The notes: a model not told the origin generated them from the letters alone. A stretch of 12,608 nt of DNA from Caldifarciminota bacterium (GCA_016935295.1 JAFGRF010000011.1:1-12608); one strand, 5' to 3'. Counted from the first letter of the stretch, positions 1 to 6,083 are shown. A program made the numbers and translations.

Positions 1-176
1 CCGGTCAGTTTCTGAAGCGAGAGCGACGTCATCGCGGCGGGTACGAGAGCGGCGGCGCCGAGGCCGAAGGTGACCAGCATCACGCCGACGGGTTCTCTTC
101 GGTACTTGTCGCGGAGGTAGAAGAAAAGGAACAGCGCGACGGCCGGAGATATGGCGATGGCGAGAAGACCTACCAC
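1..176 (-). CDS. PrsW-family intramembrane protease, N-terminal part (cut by window edge)
   Basis: Reading the minus strand from a GTG at 176 gives 58 residues that run off the window. They begin MVGLLAIAISPAVALFLFF, followed by YLRDKYRREP and a second hydrophobic stretch. A hydrophobic helix, then a short basic loop of the form FYxRDxYxxEP, then a second helix is the characteristic N-terminus of PrsW-type glutamic intramembrane proteases (bacterial relatives of site-1 anti-sigma-factor proteases). The catalytic glutamates lie beyond the window and cannot be checked. The GTG is chosen because it puts the first helix right at the N-terminus; no good Shine-Dalgarno is seen. It lies 75 bases downstream of the 214-aa gene on the same strand, with a short interspersed repeat between them. 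The family call rests on about 58 residues and is moderately secure. Confidence 0.68.
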   Translation of the reverse strand, partial: MVGLLAIAISPAVALFLFFYLRDKYRREPVGVMLVTFGLGAAALVPAAMTSLSLQKLT

Positions 177-181
177 ACGCT

Positions 182-212
182 CAAGCTCGAAGTCCGAAGT
201 CCGAATGACGAA
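182..212. repeat. Short interspersed repeat fragment (GAAGTCCGAATGACGAA type)
   Basis: The gap between the PrsW-like start and the 214-aa gene contains tandem GAAGTCC/GAAGTCC followed by CCGAATGACGAA (201-212). The reverse complement of that 12-mer recurs exactly at 5996-6007 inside a larger repeat-rich gap. It looks like a genome-wide intergenic repeat family rather than a promoter; no clear -35/-10 pair is seen here. Confidence 0.5.
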
Positions 213-251
213 GAGACGGTATCGGAGTCGGCGGTCGGATGCCGGAAATGG

Positions 252-896
252 TTAGACGATGGGTTCGAGCAGGTACTCTGGCCGGTCCGCCGGCGGCCGG
301 TGGCGCAGGTACGTCACCTTGAACGATATTGGCCCGGCGTGGGCCAGTTCGAACCGGAGGCGTCCGTTGCGGAGTTGATATTCACCCTCATCCAGCAGGT
401 AGGGTTTCGTTCGCGGCGGCGTGGACTCGGCCGCCGGGTGGACGCGGCCGGGCCGGACAAAGGCAGCGTACAGGAGCGAGTGCGGCACCACACCCGCGTC
501 GCGGACGACAACGGGCCAGCGGTTTTCGAGAAACAGTGGTGCGCTGTTGAAGCCAACCGTCATGCAGTCGCCACTGCGTGCGAGCAGCGCCCGGCCGAGT
601 TGAGGCCGGGAACGGGAGTAGACCTGAACCGTGGCGGCACCATGGAGACGCGGCAGTTCGTCCAGGCGGACCGACCCCGGCTTTGCGCGTCTTGCCGGAC
701 GCCGGGCAGGGAAGAGGCGGTGGATTTCTTCCACTATCTCGTCGAGGTCCAAGTGTCGGGTTATGGCGTTCGCGAGGGCGAACCGGCTGCGTGGTACCGC
801 GATGGCGAGTCGGGCATGCTTGACCAGGCGCGACAGCTCTGCGTGGGTGAAGTTGGCAAGGAGATTGCGGGCCGGTTCGAGTCTGATGCCCTTCAT
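252..896 (-). CDS. Hypothetical protein, 214 aa, possible SAP/Rho-N-like N-terminal helix pair
   Basis: The 214-residue product is not recognised as a named family. Residues about 11-50 (NLLANFTHAELSRLVKHARL, then ITRHL) resemble the small helical SAP or Rho-N fold used to bind nucleic acid, but the match is by eye and weak. Residues 65-75 are very basic (ARRPARRAKP). The rest, about 77-214, looks like beta-rich sequence with no cofactor motif I can name. There is no signal peptide or membrane helix, so it is probably cytoplasmic. The ATG at 896 is supported by a -35/-10 promoter whose -10 hexamer ends 7 bases before it, which suggests a leaderless mRNA. Its reading frame is far more protein-like than the overlapping opposite-strand frame at 300-1073. 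Confidence 0.72.
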   Translation of the reverse strand: MKGIRLEPARNLLANFTHAELSRLVKHARLAIAVPRSRFALANAITRHLDLDEIVEEIHRLFPARRPARRAKPGSVRLDELPRLHGAATVQVYSRSRPQLGRALLARSGDCMTVGFNSAPLFLENRWPVVVRDAGVVPHSLLYAAFVRPGRVHPAAESTPPRTKPYLLDEGEYQLRNGRLRFELAHAGPISFKVTYLRHRPPADRPEYLLEPIV

Positions 897-931
897 GGAA
901 CTGAGTATACGAGGCCGCAGTCCGCGGTCAA
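897..931 (-). promoter_or_regulatory. Sigma70-type promoter, leaderless start
   Basis: On the minus strand TTGACC (926-931), a 16-base spacer and TATACT (904-909) are followed by 7 bases and the ATG at 896. That spacing places the transcription start at or next to the ATG. No Shine-Dalgarno is possible in such a transcript. Confidence 0.62.
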
Positions 932-1006
932 GCCGCGGCTGTTTCGGATTCGCATCGTCCTGCTTTCGGCAGACTGCGACGTGCTCAGCGCAGGAGTCCG
1001 AATGCC

Positions 1007-1033
1007 AGCGCCCCGGCCTGAGGCCGGGGCGCT
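1007..1033. repeat. Perfect 13-bp GC-rich palindrome
   Basis: AGCGCCCCGGCCT (1007-1019), one base, then its exact reverse complement AGGCCGGGGCGCT (1021-1033). All 13 pairs match and most are G-C. There is no T-run on either side, so it is not a classical intrinsic terminator. Similar AGGCCGGGGCGCTACC palindromes are common as dispersed intergenic elements in environmental bacterial genomes (from memory, not searched). Confidence 0.75.
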
Positions 1034-1170
1034 ACCAAAGGAGGGCGATGGTTCCTCGCATATGCCGTGTTAAGACTCTGAAGCTGATCCGGTCGGGATC
1101 CATCAGTCGGCCGGGTGATTAGCTATCGGCAGCAGCACGTCGACAAGTGTGCCAAGTGCCGCCGAATCAG

Positions 1171-1195
1171 GATAAGACCCCTATTGGGTCTTGTC
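1171..1195. repeat. 10-bp stem-loop in gene-free region
   Basis: GATAAGACCC (1171-1180), loop CTATT, GGGTCTTGTC (1186-1195). The stem is complete with one G-T wobble. No T-tract follows on either strand, so its role is open: terminator-like structure, RNA element or chance. Confidence 0.55.
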
Positions 1196-1393
1196 AAGCG
1201 AACGTAGTGTGTCTTGTTAGCTTCTGATAGTCAGAGACTTACGTGGACGAGCGGGCCGGAATGCCGACCAGGCCGGACCGCCGGTGGCTTGTAGCATATT
1301 GAAAAGTCTTGGCTTATAGCCCGAGACCCCCTCTCCTTTTGCTGCAGTCGGGCGCGCTCCACGACCGAAGGCTACGATGGAGAACCTAAGACG

Positions 1394-1408
1394 CTGATTA
1401 GCAATCAG
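1394..1408 (-). terminator. Small stem-loop directly after the beta-helix lipoprotein stop
   Basis: CTGATT (1394-1399), AGC, AATCAG (1403-1408) forms a 6-bp stem that abuts the TAA stop (1409-1411) of the minus-strand gene. It is short and AT-rich with no U-tract behind it, so it is at best a weak 3' end structure. It resembles a tRNA-Ser anticodon arm but lacks the rest of a tRNA. Confidence 0.3.
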
Positions 1409-2203
1409 TTAGAGTGCTCCGATGTTTGCACCGGTGGAATCTGCGCCGATGCACGGCGAGCCCCTTCTGAGGCTGTAGTCGCCGCGCGCCCTGTCCTCGA
1501 ACAGAGGGTCCCGTAGAATGCTACCGTCGCCCGGAGCTACTCGGTCGAAGTCAAGCCCGTTGCCGAACAGGCAGTTCCGCCGAACAGCAATCTTGCCCTT
1601 GGGCTGGTCGGTGACAATGCCGCGGGGATTGAATGCCACTATGCAGTCGGCAATCACCGTGCTGGAGTCATCCCGCGCCGCATGAATGCCGACCTCGTCG
1701 TTGTCGACAACCGTGCAATGGGTAATGTGTGCGTAGGCGAATCCCGCAAAGGAACTCAGGTATACGCCCCGGTCGCCGTTGGAGGCGATGACACAGTGAT
1801 CGATGAACTGCTGCCCGTCTCGGACCCATATCCCGTGGGAATCGGCGTTTCGCAGGGTCAGACCGGACACCCGATTGCTGTCGGTACGGAGTTCGACAGC
1901 CGCGTACTGGCCGGTGGCATTGACTACTGTCGTCGCCGGGTCAGCACCCAACAGCGTGATGCGTCGCAGTCTTGCGACCTTCACGGCTTCGTGGTACTCC
2001 CCGGGCATGACGAATACCGTGTCGCCGTCCCGGGCTGAGTCGAGCGCAGCCGATATGGTCGGGAACCGCGTACTGCCGTCCTGAGCGACCAAGAGCCGCC
2101 CAGCCGGTGCTGGTTGAAACGGACGCGTGTGGCGGCGGACCCCACAGCCGGCAATGACCAGCGAGCTCAGCCCGATGACGACGTGCAGGCAGCGTCTTGT
2201 CAT
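1409..2203 (-). CDS. Right-handed parallel beta-helix (NosD/pectate-lyase-like) lipoprotein
   Basis: The 264-residue protein starts with MTRRCLHVV, a hydrophobic run and a lipobox IAGC, so Cys20 should be lipidated and the protein anchored in the cell envelope. Residues about 43-72 carry the usual opening of secreted beta-helix proteins (FPTISAALDSARDGDTVFV, then PGEYHEA). Residues 80-215 hold short coils of alternating hydrophobic residues (VSGLTLRNADSHGIWV, FIDHCVIASNGDRGVYL, ITHCTVVDNDEVGIH). The end (DPLF at 232-235, then DYSLRRGSPCIGA) is the familiar C-terminal cap of this group. Such proteins often bind or cleave polysaccharide, but no catalytic residues can be named, so the activity is unknown. 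The gene diverges from the 2H-like gene and has its own promoter very close to the ATG. Confidence 0.82.
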   Translation of the reverse strand: MTRRCLHVVIGLSSLVIAGCGVRRHTRPFQPAPAGRLLVAQDGSTRFPTISAALDSARDGDTVFVMPGEYHEAVKVARLRRITLLGADPATTVVNATGQYAAVELRTDSNRVSGLTLRNADSHGIWVRDGQQFIDHCVIASNGDRGVYLSSFAGFAYAHITHCTVVDNDEVGIHAARDDSSTVIADCIVAFNPRGIVTDQPKGKIAVRRNCLFGNGLDFDRVAPGDGSILRDPLFEDRARGDYSLRRGSPCIGADSTGANIGAL

Positions 2204-2240
2204 GCGCGTATGATTATGCGGCCACGGTCGTGGCTGTCAA
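2204..2240 (-). promoter_or_regulatory. Sigma70-type promoter for the beta-helix lipoprotein, near-leaderless
   Basis: Minus strand: perfect TTGACA (2235-2240), 16-base spacer, CATAAT (2213-2218), then 9 bases to the ATG at 2203. The predicted mRNA has about 0-3 bases before the start codon, which agrees with the absence of a Shine-Dalgarno. Confidence 0.65.
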
Positions 2241-2384
2241 TCAGGAGAGACGCGCCCCAGGAACCGAGATGGAATCAACCATGGGGCTGCGGAGGACTAG
2301 AACGTATGACACCGGAGTTTCGGTTCTTCTCGTCGTGCATTTCCGTGCGCTTCGCTGTTCCATGTCGGATTCAGTGGTCTCCTA

Positions 2385-2418
2385 TTGCCAAAACCGTTTG
2401 AAATTGCTAGAATTAGGC
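2385..2418 (+). promoter_or_regulatory. Sigma70-type promoter abutting the GTG start of the 2H-like gene
   Basis: TTGCCA (2385-2390), 17-base spacer, TAGAAT (2408-2413), then 5 bases to the GTG at 2419. Both hexamers match consensus at five of six positions. The predicted start of transcription falls on or next to the GTG, giving a leaderless mRNA and excluding the longer in-frame extension upstream. Confidence 0.62.
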
Positions 2419-2973
2419 GTGAAGGCGGCTCAGTACTGCGTCGTTGCCTTCCCGAAACTGGATAGCGAGACGCAGATTCAGGAGCTGAGAGAGCAGTTTC
2501 CGACCTGGTACTATCGGGTCAGGCCCTATGTTCCTGTGGTACTGCCGTTCACGCCCGCCACCCTCGACGAAATCCAGAACGTTTCTGAGCACGTCGGCCG
2601 CATCCGACGCAACCTTCACTCGCTAGCCATTTCCTTTTCCCGTTGCGTTGAGCGAGGGGAGGCTCTTTTCTTTCAGATTGAGCAGGGCCGCGAGGAAATC
2701 CTCCAGCTGCATATTGCCATGACCGGCGCCGAACCGCAGCAGTCGCTGCTCACCGATGTGCCCATGTACGAACCGCAGATCTGGCTGGGTCGCGTAACCG
2801 ACGCGCGCCAGCGTGCTTACGCCATGGCCGAAGCCAACCGCATCGGCCGCTCCCTCGGGCTCATCGATGCGGTCACGTTGCTCAGGGTCGAGCCCGACGA
2901 AGAGCACAAGCTTGTCGCGACGTTTCCCTTCGGCATCGGTCGGGTCGATTACTACGATCGATTCACGGCCTAG
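2419..2973 (+). CDS. 2H phosphoesterase-fold protein (2'-5' RNA ligase/LigT-like) lacking the catalytic HxT motifs
   Basis: The 184-aa product has the layout of the 2H phosphoesterase superfamily: an opening strand (YCVVAFP, 6-12), a helix, a first motif (36-44), a second motif (118-126), a helix (AYAMAEANRIGRSLG) and a closing strand pair (VTLLRVEPDEEHKLVATFPF). Active members have an H-x-T/S in each motif, as in PHVTLVFPF and EPHITLGRV. Here the matching stretches read PYVPVVLPF (Tyr37, Pro39) and EPQIWLGRV (Gln120, Trp122), so all four catalytic positions are changed while the framework is kept. It may be a non-catalytic RNA- or nucleotide-binding relative. The GTG at 2419 is preferred because the fold begins there and the promoter abuts it; an in-frame ATG at 2362 is less likely. 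Family confidence is good, exact role unknown. Confidence 0.75.
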   Translation: MKAAQYCVVAFPKLDSETQIQELREQFPTWYYRVRPYVPVVLPFTPATLDEIQNVSEHVGRIRRNLHSLAISFSRCVERGEALFFQIEQGREEILQLHIAMTGAEPQQSLLTDVPMYEPQIWLGRVTDARQRAYAMAEANRIGRSLGLIDAVTLLRVEPDEEHKLVATFPFGIGRVDYYDRFTA

Positions 2974-3087
2974 CCACCCGCGCGGCGGTCTGCAGCTGTT
3001 CCTAGTCCCTCAAGCCAACGGAGACCGATTCGCCGGCATGCGGCTGCCTCACCGCCGGACGGCACTCCAAGATGGGCCTGCCCTATG

Positions 3088-4803
3088 CTACTGGGCACGG
3101 CCTGTGTTCTGGAGGTCGTGGTGGAACTTGGGCCACGGAGAGCTGGCCAGCGGACTAATGCCCTTGAGCGCGTACAGGTGGCCGTCCTTGCTCGTGAAGT
3201 AGACCTTTCCATCCGGGCCGATTGTCGGAGAAGACTGGACGGCGCCGTCGCTCTCGAACTGCCATTTGGCTGAACCGCTGGGGTTCAAAGCATACACGCT
3301 GCCGTCGGCCGACCCGAAGTAGACAGTCCCATCCGCCGCTATTGCCGGTGAGCCATCGATTCCCGCGCCGGCCAGGTAGCGCCACTTGGACGTTCCATCC
3401 GGGTTGAGCGCGTACAGGTAGCCGTCGTCTGACCCGAAGTAGATGGTACCGTCAGGCGCGATTGAGGCCGAGCCCAGGATAACGCTGTCGGTCGGGAACT
3501 TCCACTTGAGCGAGCCGTTGGGGTTCAGGGCATACAGGTTACCGTCGTCCGAGCCGCAGTAGACCGTGCCGTCGGCACCGATGGTCGGGGAGGAGTGGAT
3601 GGCGTCTTCGGTCTTGTACTCCCATACTTTCGCACCATTGGTGCTCGCGGCGTAGATGTAGCCGTCGTCAGTTCCGACGTAGATCGTCCCGTCGGCACCG
3701 ACTGCCGGGCAGGAGTGGCCGACGCGGTTTGCCAAGGCCCTCCAGTTGCGCGAGCCGAACGAGTTGAGCGCGTACAACCAATGGTCCAGGGATGCGACGT
3801 AGATGGTACCGTCGGCGGCGATTGCCGGCGACGACTGTATCGAACCGTCGGTCTTGTAGCTCCACCGGTACGTGCTGTCGGCATCGATGGCGTACAGCAT
3901 ATCGTCGTACGAACCGATGTAGACTGCCCCATCGGCGGCAATCGCCGGTGAAGACCGAATCGTGTTGCCGGTCACATACCGCCACCGGATCGTGCCGTCG
4001 GTACCGAGCGAATAGAGAGTGCCGTCCGGCGAGCCGACATAGATGTTGCCGTCCTGACCGAATGCAGGCGAGGAGTAGAACGAACGTCCCTCGATAGGAT
4101 TGAGTTTGACGCGCCACAGGAGCAGAGTGTCGGGCATCCGGATTCTGATGCTGTGCGGGGCCGACCACGGTGATTTGGCGTTGCCGGTGTCCTTGGCCTG
4201 CGCCGTCACGACGTAGGTGTCGGGGACAGACCACTTGTGGTCCATTGACACCGATTCGCCGGGGGCAACAAACGCGCTCCACTGGGATGTGTCGCCGTCG
4301 CCCCACGCGAACCTGATGGCGACGTCTATGCTCTCGGGGTGAAATGCGACGGTAGCGAACGTATACGTTGAGTCCTGGCCGCCTCGGTCCGGTCCGTCCG
4401 GTTCTGACGGAGCATAGGGGGTGGGGCGGGCCACGACCACCCGCACGGCCAGCGGTGCGGACCAATTGGACTCCTGAAGCTGCTTGTCCCTTGCCTGCGC
4501 CCGGACTTCGTACGTGCCCGAGTCCGGCCAGGCGTGAGCAAGCTCGACCGTGTCCCCGCTTGCCACAAACCCCGACCAGCTCGACATGGTGGAATCACCC
4601 CAGTCGAAGCGGACGGATACACTGTCGCCGTCAGGGTCCGCCACAATCGTCGTGAAAGCGTGAGTAGTATCCGTAAAACAGGAATCCGGGCCCACCGGTA
4701 CGGTCGGGACGCCGGCCGCGTGGTTCTTGCGGCAGGAGAACACTGCAACCAGTGCCAGGGCAGTGGACAGGACAGCAAGCAATCTGACATGACTTCGACT
4801 CAA
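3088..4803 (-). CDS. Lipoprotein with two PKD/Ig-like domains and an eight-repeat PQQ-like beta-propeller
   Basis: The product is about 571 aa. A hydrophobic leader ends in VAVFSC, predicting lipidation at about Cys24 (TTG start) and an envelope location. Two related domains of about 90 residues follow (about 40-128 and 134-222), each with a WGD core (DWGDS, AWGDGDTS), an AQAxD strand and NWSAP or PWSAP, as in PKD/Ig-like modules. Residues about 245-550 are eight repeats of exactly 40 residues with the core SPAIAADGTIYVGSxDGxLY, AL and W, the PQQ-like/PQQ_2 propeller blade. The end SPWPKFHHDLQNTGR is a motif usual in this group. There are no dehydrogenase active-site residues, so an assembly or binding scaffold is likelier than an enzyme. 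The start is TTG 4803 (or ATG 4806), chosen by the Shine-Dalgarno and promoter; an ATG at 4839 lies only a few bases after the predicted transcription start. Confidence 0.85.
   Translation of the reverse strand: MSRSHVRLLAVLSTALALVAVFSCRKNHAAGVPTVPVGPDSCFTDTTHAFTTIVADPDGDSVSVRFDWGDSTMSSWSGFVASGDTVELAHAWPDSGTYEVRAQARDKQLQESNWSAPLAVRVVVARPTPYAPSEPDGPDRGGQDSTYTFATVAFHPESIDVAIRFAWGDGDTSQWSAFVAPGESVSMDHKWSVPDTYVVTAQAKDTGNAKSPWSAPHSIRIRMPDTLLLWRVKLNPIEGRSFYSSPAFGQDGNIYVGSPDGTLYSLGTDGTIRWRYVTGNTIRSSPAIAADGAVYIGSYDDMLYAIDADSTYRWSYKTDGSIQSSPAIAADGTIYVASLDHWLYALNSFGSRNWRALANRVGHSCPAVGADGTIYVGTDDGYIYAASTNGAKVWEYKTEDAIHSSPTIGADGTVYCGSDDGNLYALNPNGSLKWKFPTDSVILGSASIAPDGTIYFGSDDGYLYALNPDGTSKWRYLAGAGIDGSPAIAADGTVYFGSADGSVYALNPSGSAKWQFESDGAVQSSPTIGPDGKVYFTSKDGHLYALKGISPLASSPWPKFHHDLQNTGRAQ
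3160..4071 (-). repeat. 120-bp coding tandem repeat (propeller blades)
   Basis: The propeller region repeats every 120 bases without a single length change over about 7.6 units, matching the 40-residue blades. Local DNA similarity is strong, for example GTACAGGTAGCCGTCGTC next to TGACCCGAAGTAGA in neighbouring units. This suggests blade amplification by unequal recombination. Confidence 0.85.
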
Positions 4804-4808
4804 CATTA

Positions 4809-4814
4809 CCTCCC
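4809..4814 (-). promoter_or_regulatory. Shine-Dalgarno deciding the start of the propeller lipoprotein
   Basis: GGGAGG on the minus strand is followed by TAATG and then TTG. It is 2 bases from the ATG at 4806 and 5 bases from the TTG at 4803. The arrangement GGAGGTAAT then GTG upstream of the gene at 8132 has the same geometry, which favours the TTG. Confidence 0.55.
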
Positions 4815-4852
4815 GCGACGGCCGGATGTCGTCGGCCAATGCTACGAACTGT

Positions 4853-4881
4853 AGTCTATGATTGGAGAGCGGCTATGTCAA
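4853..4881 (-). promoter_or_regulatory. Sigma70-type promoter for the propeller lipoprotein
   Basis: Minus strand: perfect TTGACA (4876-4881), 17-base spacer, TAGACT (4853-4858). The predicted start near 4846 leaves a leader of about 40 bases containing the GGGAGG site. It lies between the kinase stop and this gene, so the lipoprotein can be transcribed independently of the kinase. Confidence 0.65.
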
Positions 4882-4897
4882 TGCCGCGGCGCCTGCG

Positions 4898-5830
4898 TCA
4901 GTCGACGCGGATGTTGATGGCCCGGGGCAGGACGGTGAGGCGGAAGCGCCGGAACGGCTGCGGCGAGAGCACGTCACCGTCGAGCTCGACCTGCACCGGT
5001 TCCAGGAACTCCAGCTCCAGCTCCGGGCCGCGCAGCATCTTCACCTCCTTGAGCGCGACGTGAGTACCGGCGACAAAGCGCGGGAGCTTCTTCAGCGTTG
5101 ACCACCATCCCATCTCCCAGCCGATGCAGACGTCGAGGAGGCCGTCGTCAGGCAGGGCATCAGGCGCCACCTTCAATCCGCCCCCGTAGTACCGGCCGTT
5201 GGCGGCAGCAACCATCAGTACACGCTGGTCGGCCGAGAAATCACCTGCCCTGATCCGTACCAGCGGGCACTTGAGGTGACTCAGCGTTCGGACTATCGCC
5301 ACCAGGTACAACAGCATGCCGCGCAGATGCTTCGACTTCTGGGCCTCAGTCGTGACCTGGGCATCAAAGCCGAAGCCGGCCGCGTTCGCGAAGTAGGTCT
5401 GCTGCGTGTTGCCGTGGTCCGACATCTCGACTCGGATTACGTCGATTGGGCGCGTGTCGCCCGCTCGGGCAACACGGCAGGCCTCAGCTACGTCCGCCGG
5501 AATGCCGACGTTCCTGGGCAGGTCGTTGCACGAACCGACCGGGATGACGGCCAGAAGAGGACGTGACCCAGTGGTCGAGTGATCTAGTGGTCCAGTGGCG
5601 GACACCAGGCCGCAGATGACTTCGCGGATGGTGCCGTCACCGCCGACCACGACCATGAGCTCTGCGTCCTTCGCGTCTCGTGCCAGCTCAGTGGCGTGGC
5701 CTGGTCCATTCGTGTAGAGGAATGTGCTCTCCGGGAAGGTCCGCATCAGCGACTCGAGTCCCTTGGCGCGGAGCTTCGCACCTCGGGCCTTGCCTGCGAC
5801 CGGATTAATGATGGAGACGACGCGCCGCAC
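4898..5830 (-). CDS. Diacylglycerol kinase-family (YegS/BmrU-type) lipid kinase
   Basis: The 310-aa protein matches the usual length of bacterial lipid kinases of the DAGK catalytic family, which phosphorylate diacylglycerol or a related lipid with ATP at the membrane. Visible signatures are the N-terminal IINPVAGKARG (7-17), the nucleotide-binding GGDGT (63-67) followed by REVICGL, the second nucleotide-site segment PVGSCNDLPRNVGIP (97-111), the region NGRYYGGGLKVAPDALPDDG (211-230) with LLDV, and ELDGD (282-286). In the second segment the common GTGNDFAR reads GSCNDLPR, a mild departure. Residues about 77-91 (SATGPLDHSTTGSRP) lie between the GGDGT helix and the next strand and are coded by a tandem octanucleotide repeat. 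The start is GTG at 5830 with a promoter directly before it and no Shine-Dalgarno. The exact lipid substrate cannot be told. Confidence 0.9.
   Translation of the reverse strand: MRRVVSIINPVAGKARGAKLRAKGLESLMRTFPESTFLYTNGPGHATELARDAKDAELMVVVGGDGTIREVICGLVSATGPLDHSTTGSRPLLAVIPVGSCNDLPRNVGIPADVAEACRVARAGDTRPIDVIRVEMSDHGNTQQTYFANAAGFGFDAQVTTEAQKSKHLRGMLLYLVAIVRTLSHLKCPLVRIRAGDFSADQRVLMVAAANGRYYGGGLKVAPDALPDDGLLDVCIGWEMGWWSTLKKLPRFVAGTHVALKEVKMLRGPELELEFLEPVQVELDGDVLSPQPFRRFRLTVLPRAINIRVD
5563..5602. repeat. Octanucleotide tandem repeat, five units, inside the lipid kinase gene
   Basis: Plus-strand units GTGACCCA, GTGGTCGA, GTGATCTA, GTGGTCCA and GTGGCGGA follow one another without gaps; consensus GTGGTCNA. 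On the coding strand they give the loop residues TGPLDHSTTGS. The reading frame stays open across the array. Confidence 0.75.
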
Positions 5831-5865
5831 GTGTCAATCGTGCCAGCATGCTCCCGACAAGTCAA
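5831..5865 (-). promoter_or_regulatory. Probable promoter of the lipid kinase, leaderless
   Basis: Minus strand: TTGACT (5860-5865), 17-base spacer, CACGAT (5837-5842), then 6 bases to the GTG at 5830. The -35 is good and the -10 is weak (three matches). The geometry equals that of the other leaderless starts in this window. Confidence 0.42.
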
Positions 5866-5893
5866 GAAGAGCATACGCCAAGGAGGGCAAGCC

Positions 5894-6030
5894 CGAAGTG
5901 CGAAACTCGAATGACGATTCAATGACGAATACCGAAGCCCCAATGACGGACGATATCCGAATGGCTGATGGCTGCTTCTCGGACTTCGGTTTTGATTCGT
6001 CATTCGGAATTCGGGTTTCGAACTTCATTC
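5894..6030. repeat. Composite interspersed inverted repeat in the kinase/YkgJ gap
   Basis: Multiple short words (CGAATGACGA, CAATGACGAA, CCGAAG, TTCGTCATTCGG, TTCGAACTTCATTCG) fill this stretch. The left arm CAATGACGAATACCGAAG (5920-5937) pairs imperfectly with the right arm at 5984-6006 (CTTCGG, TTTTG, then ATTCGTCATTCG), giving a long stem with a loop of about 45 bases. One word is shared with 201-212. It reads as non-coding although a frame stays open through it. Confidence 0.6.
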
Positions 6031-6036
6031 GTTGCC

Positions 6037-6064
6037 TTGACGTTCCGTCCGTCCGGCGTATCAT
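6037..6064 (+). promoter_or_regulatory. Sigma70-type promoter for the YkgJ-like gene
   Basis: TTGACG (6037-6042), 16-base spacer, TATCAT (6059-6064). The start of transcription would be near 6071, leaving a leader of about 13 bases with AAGG (6071-6074) before the ATG at 6084. It may also drive the secreted-protein genes downstream. Confidence 0.6.
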
Positions 6065-6083
6065 ACACCTAAGGCGACGCGCC

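Larger units (their letters stand above)
932..1408. other. Gene-free region of about 480 bases with hairpins
   Basis: I see no credible coding frame on either strand between the promoter of the 214-aa gene and the stop of the beta-helix lipoprotein. What can be seen are three inverted repeats (1007-1033, 1171-1195, 1394-1408) and a small TCTGA/TCAGA pair near 1224-1236. No tRNA cloverleaf, riboswitch core or good promoter was recognised. It may hold an unannotated small RNA or be decayed sequence; nothing here decides between these. Confidence 0.55.

Noticed and set aside
300..1073. Long plus-strand open frame opposite the 214-aa gene
   Set aside because: Low-order protein character, no start signal, and it is the mirror of a better supported minus-strand gene in GC-rich DNA.
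1376..1420. tRNA-Ser-like anticodon arm (CTGATTGCTAATCAG on the minus strand)
   Set aside because: No acceptor, D or T arm can be built around it, and the upstream half is the C-terminal codons of the beta-helix gene.
2197..2418. Upstream 74-codon extension of the 2H-like gene
   Set aside because: It overlaps the divergent promoter and start of the beta-helix gene, and the fold begins at the GTG with a promoter directly before it.
3160..4071. Regular repeats as a possible CRISPR array
   Set aside because: The 120-base period codes 40-residue propeller blades in a continuous frame; there are no spacers or cas genes.
3088..4803. PQQ-dependent dehydrogenase
   Set aside because: Only the blade repeat is present; no cofactor-binding or catalytic residues of alcohol/glucose dehydrogenases are seen, and the N-terminal half is PKD-like.
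5724..6083. Upstream 120-codon extension of the YkgJ-like gene
   Set aside because: It overlaps the lipid kinase start and runs through intergenic repeats and the promoter at 6037-6064.
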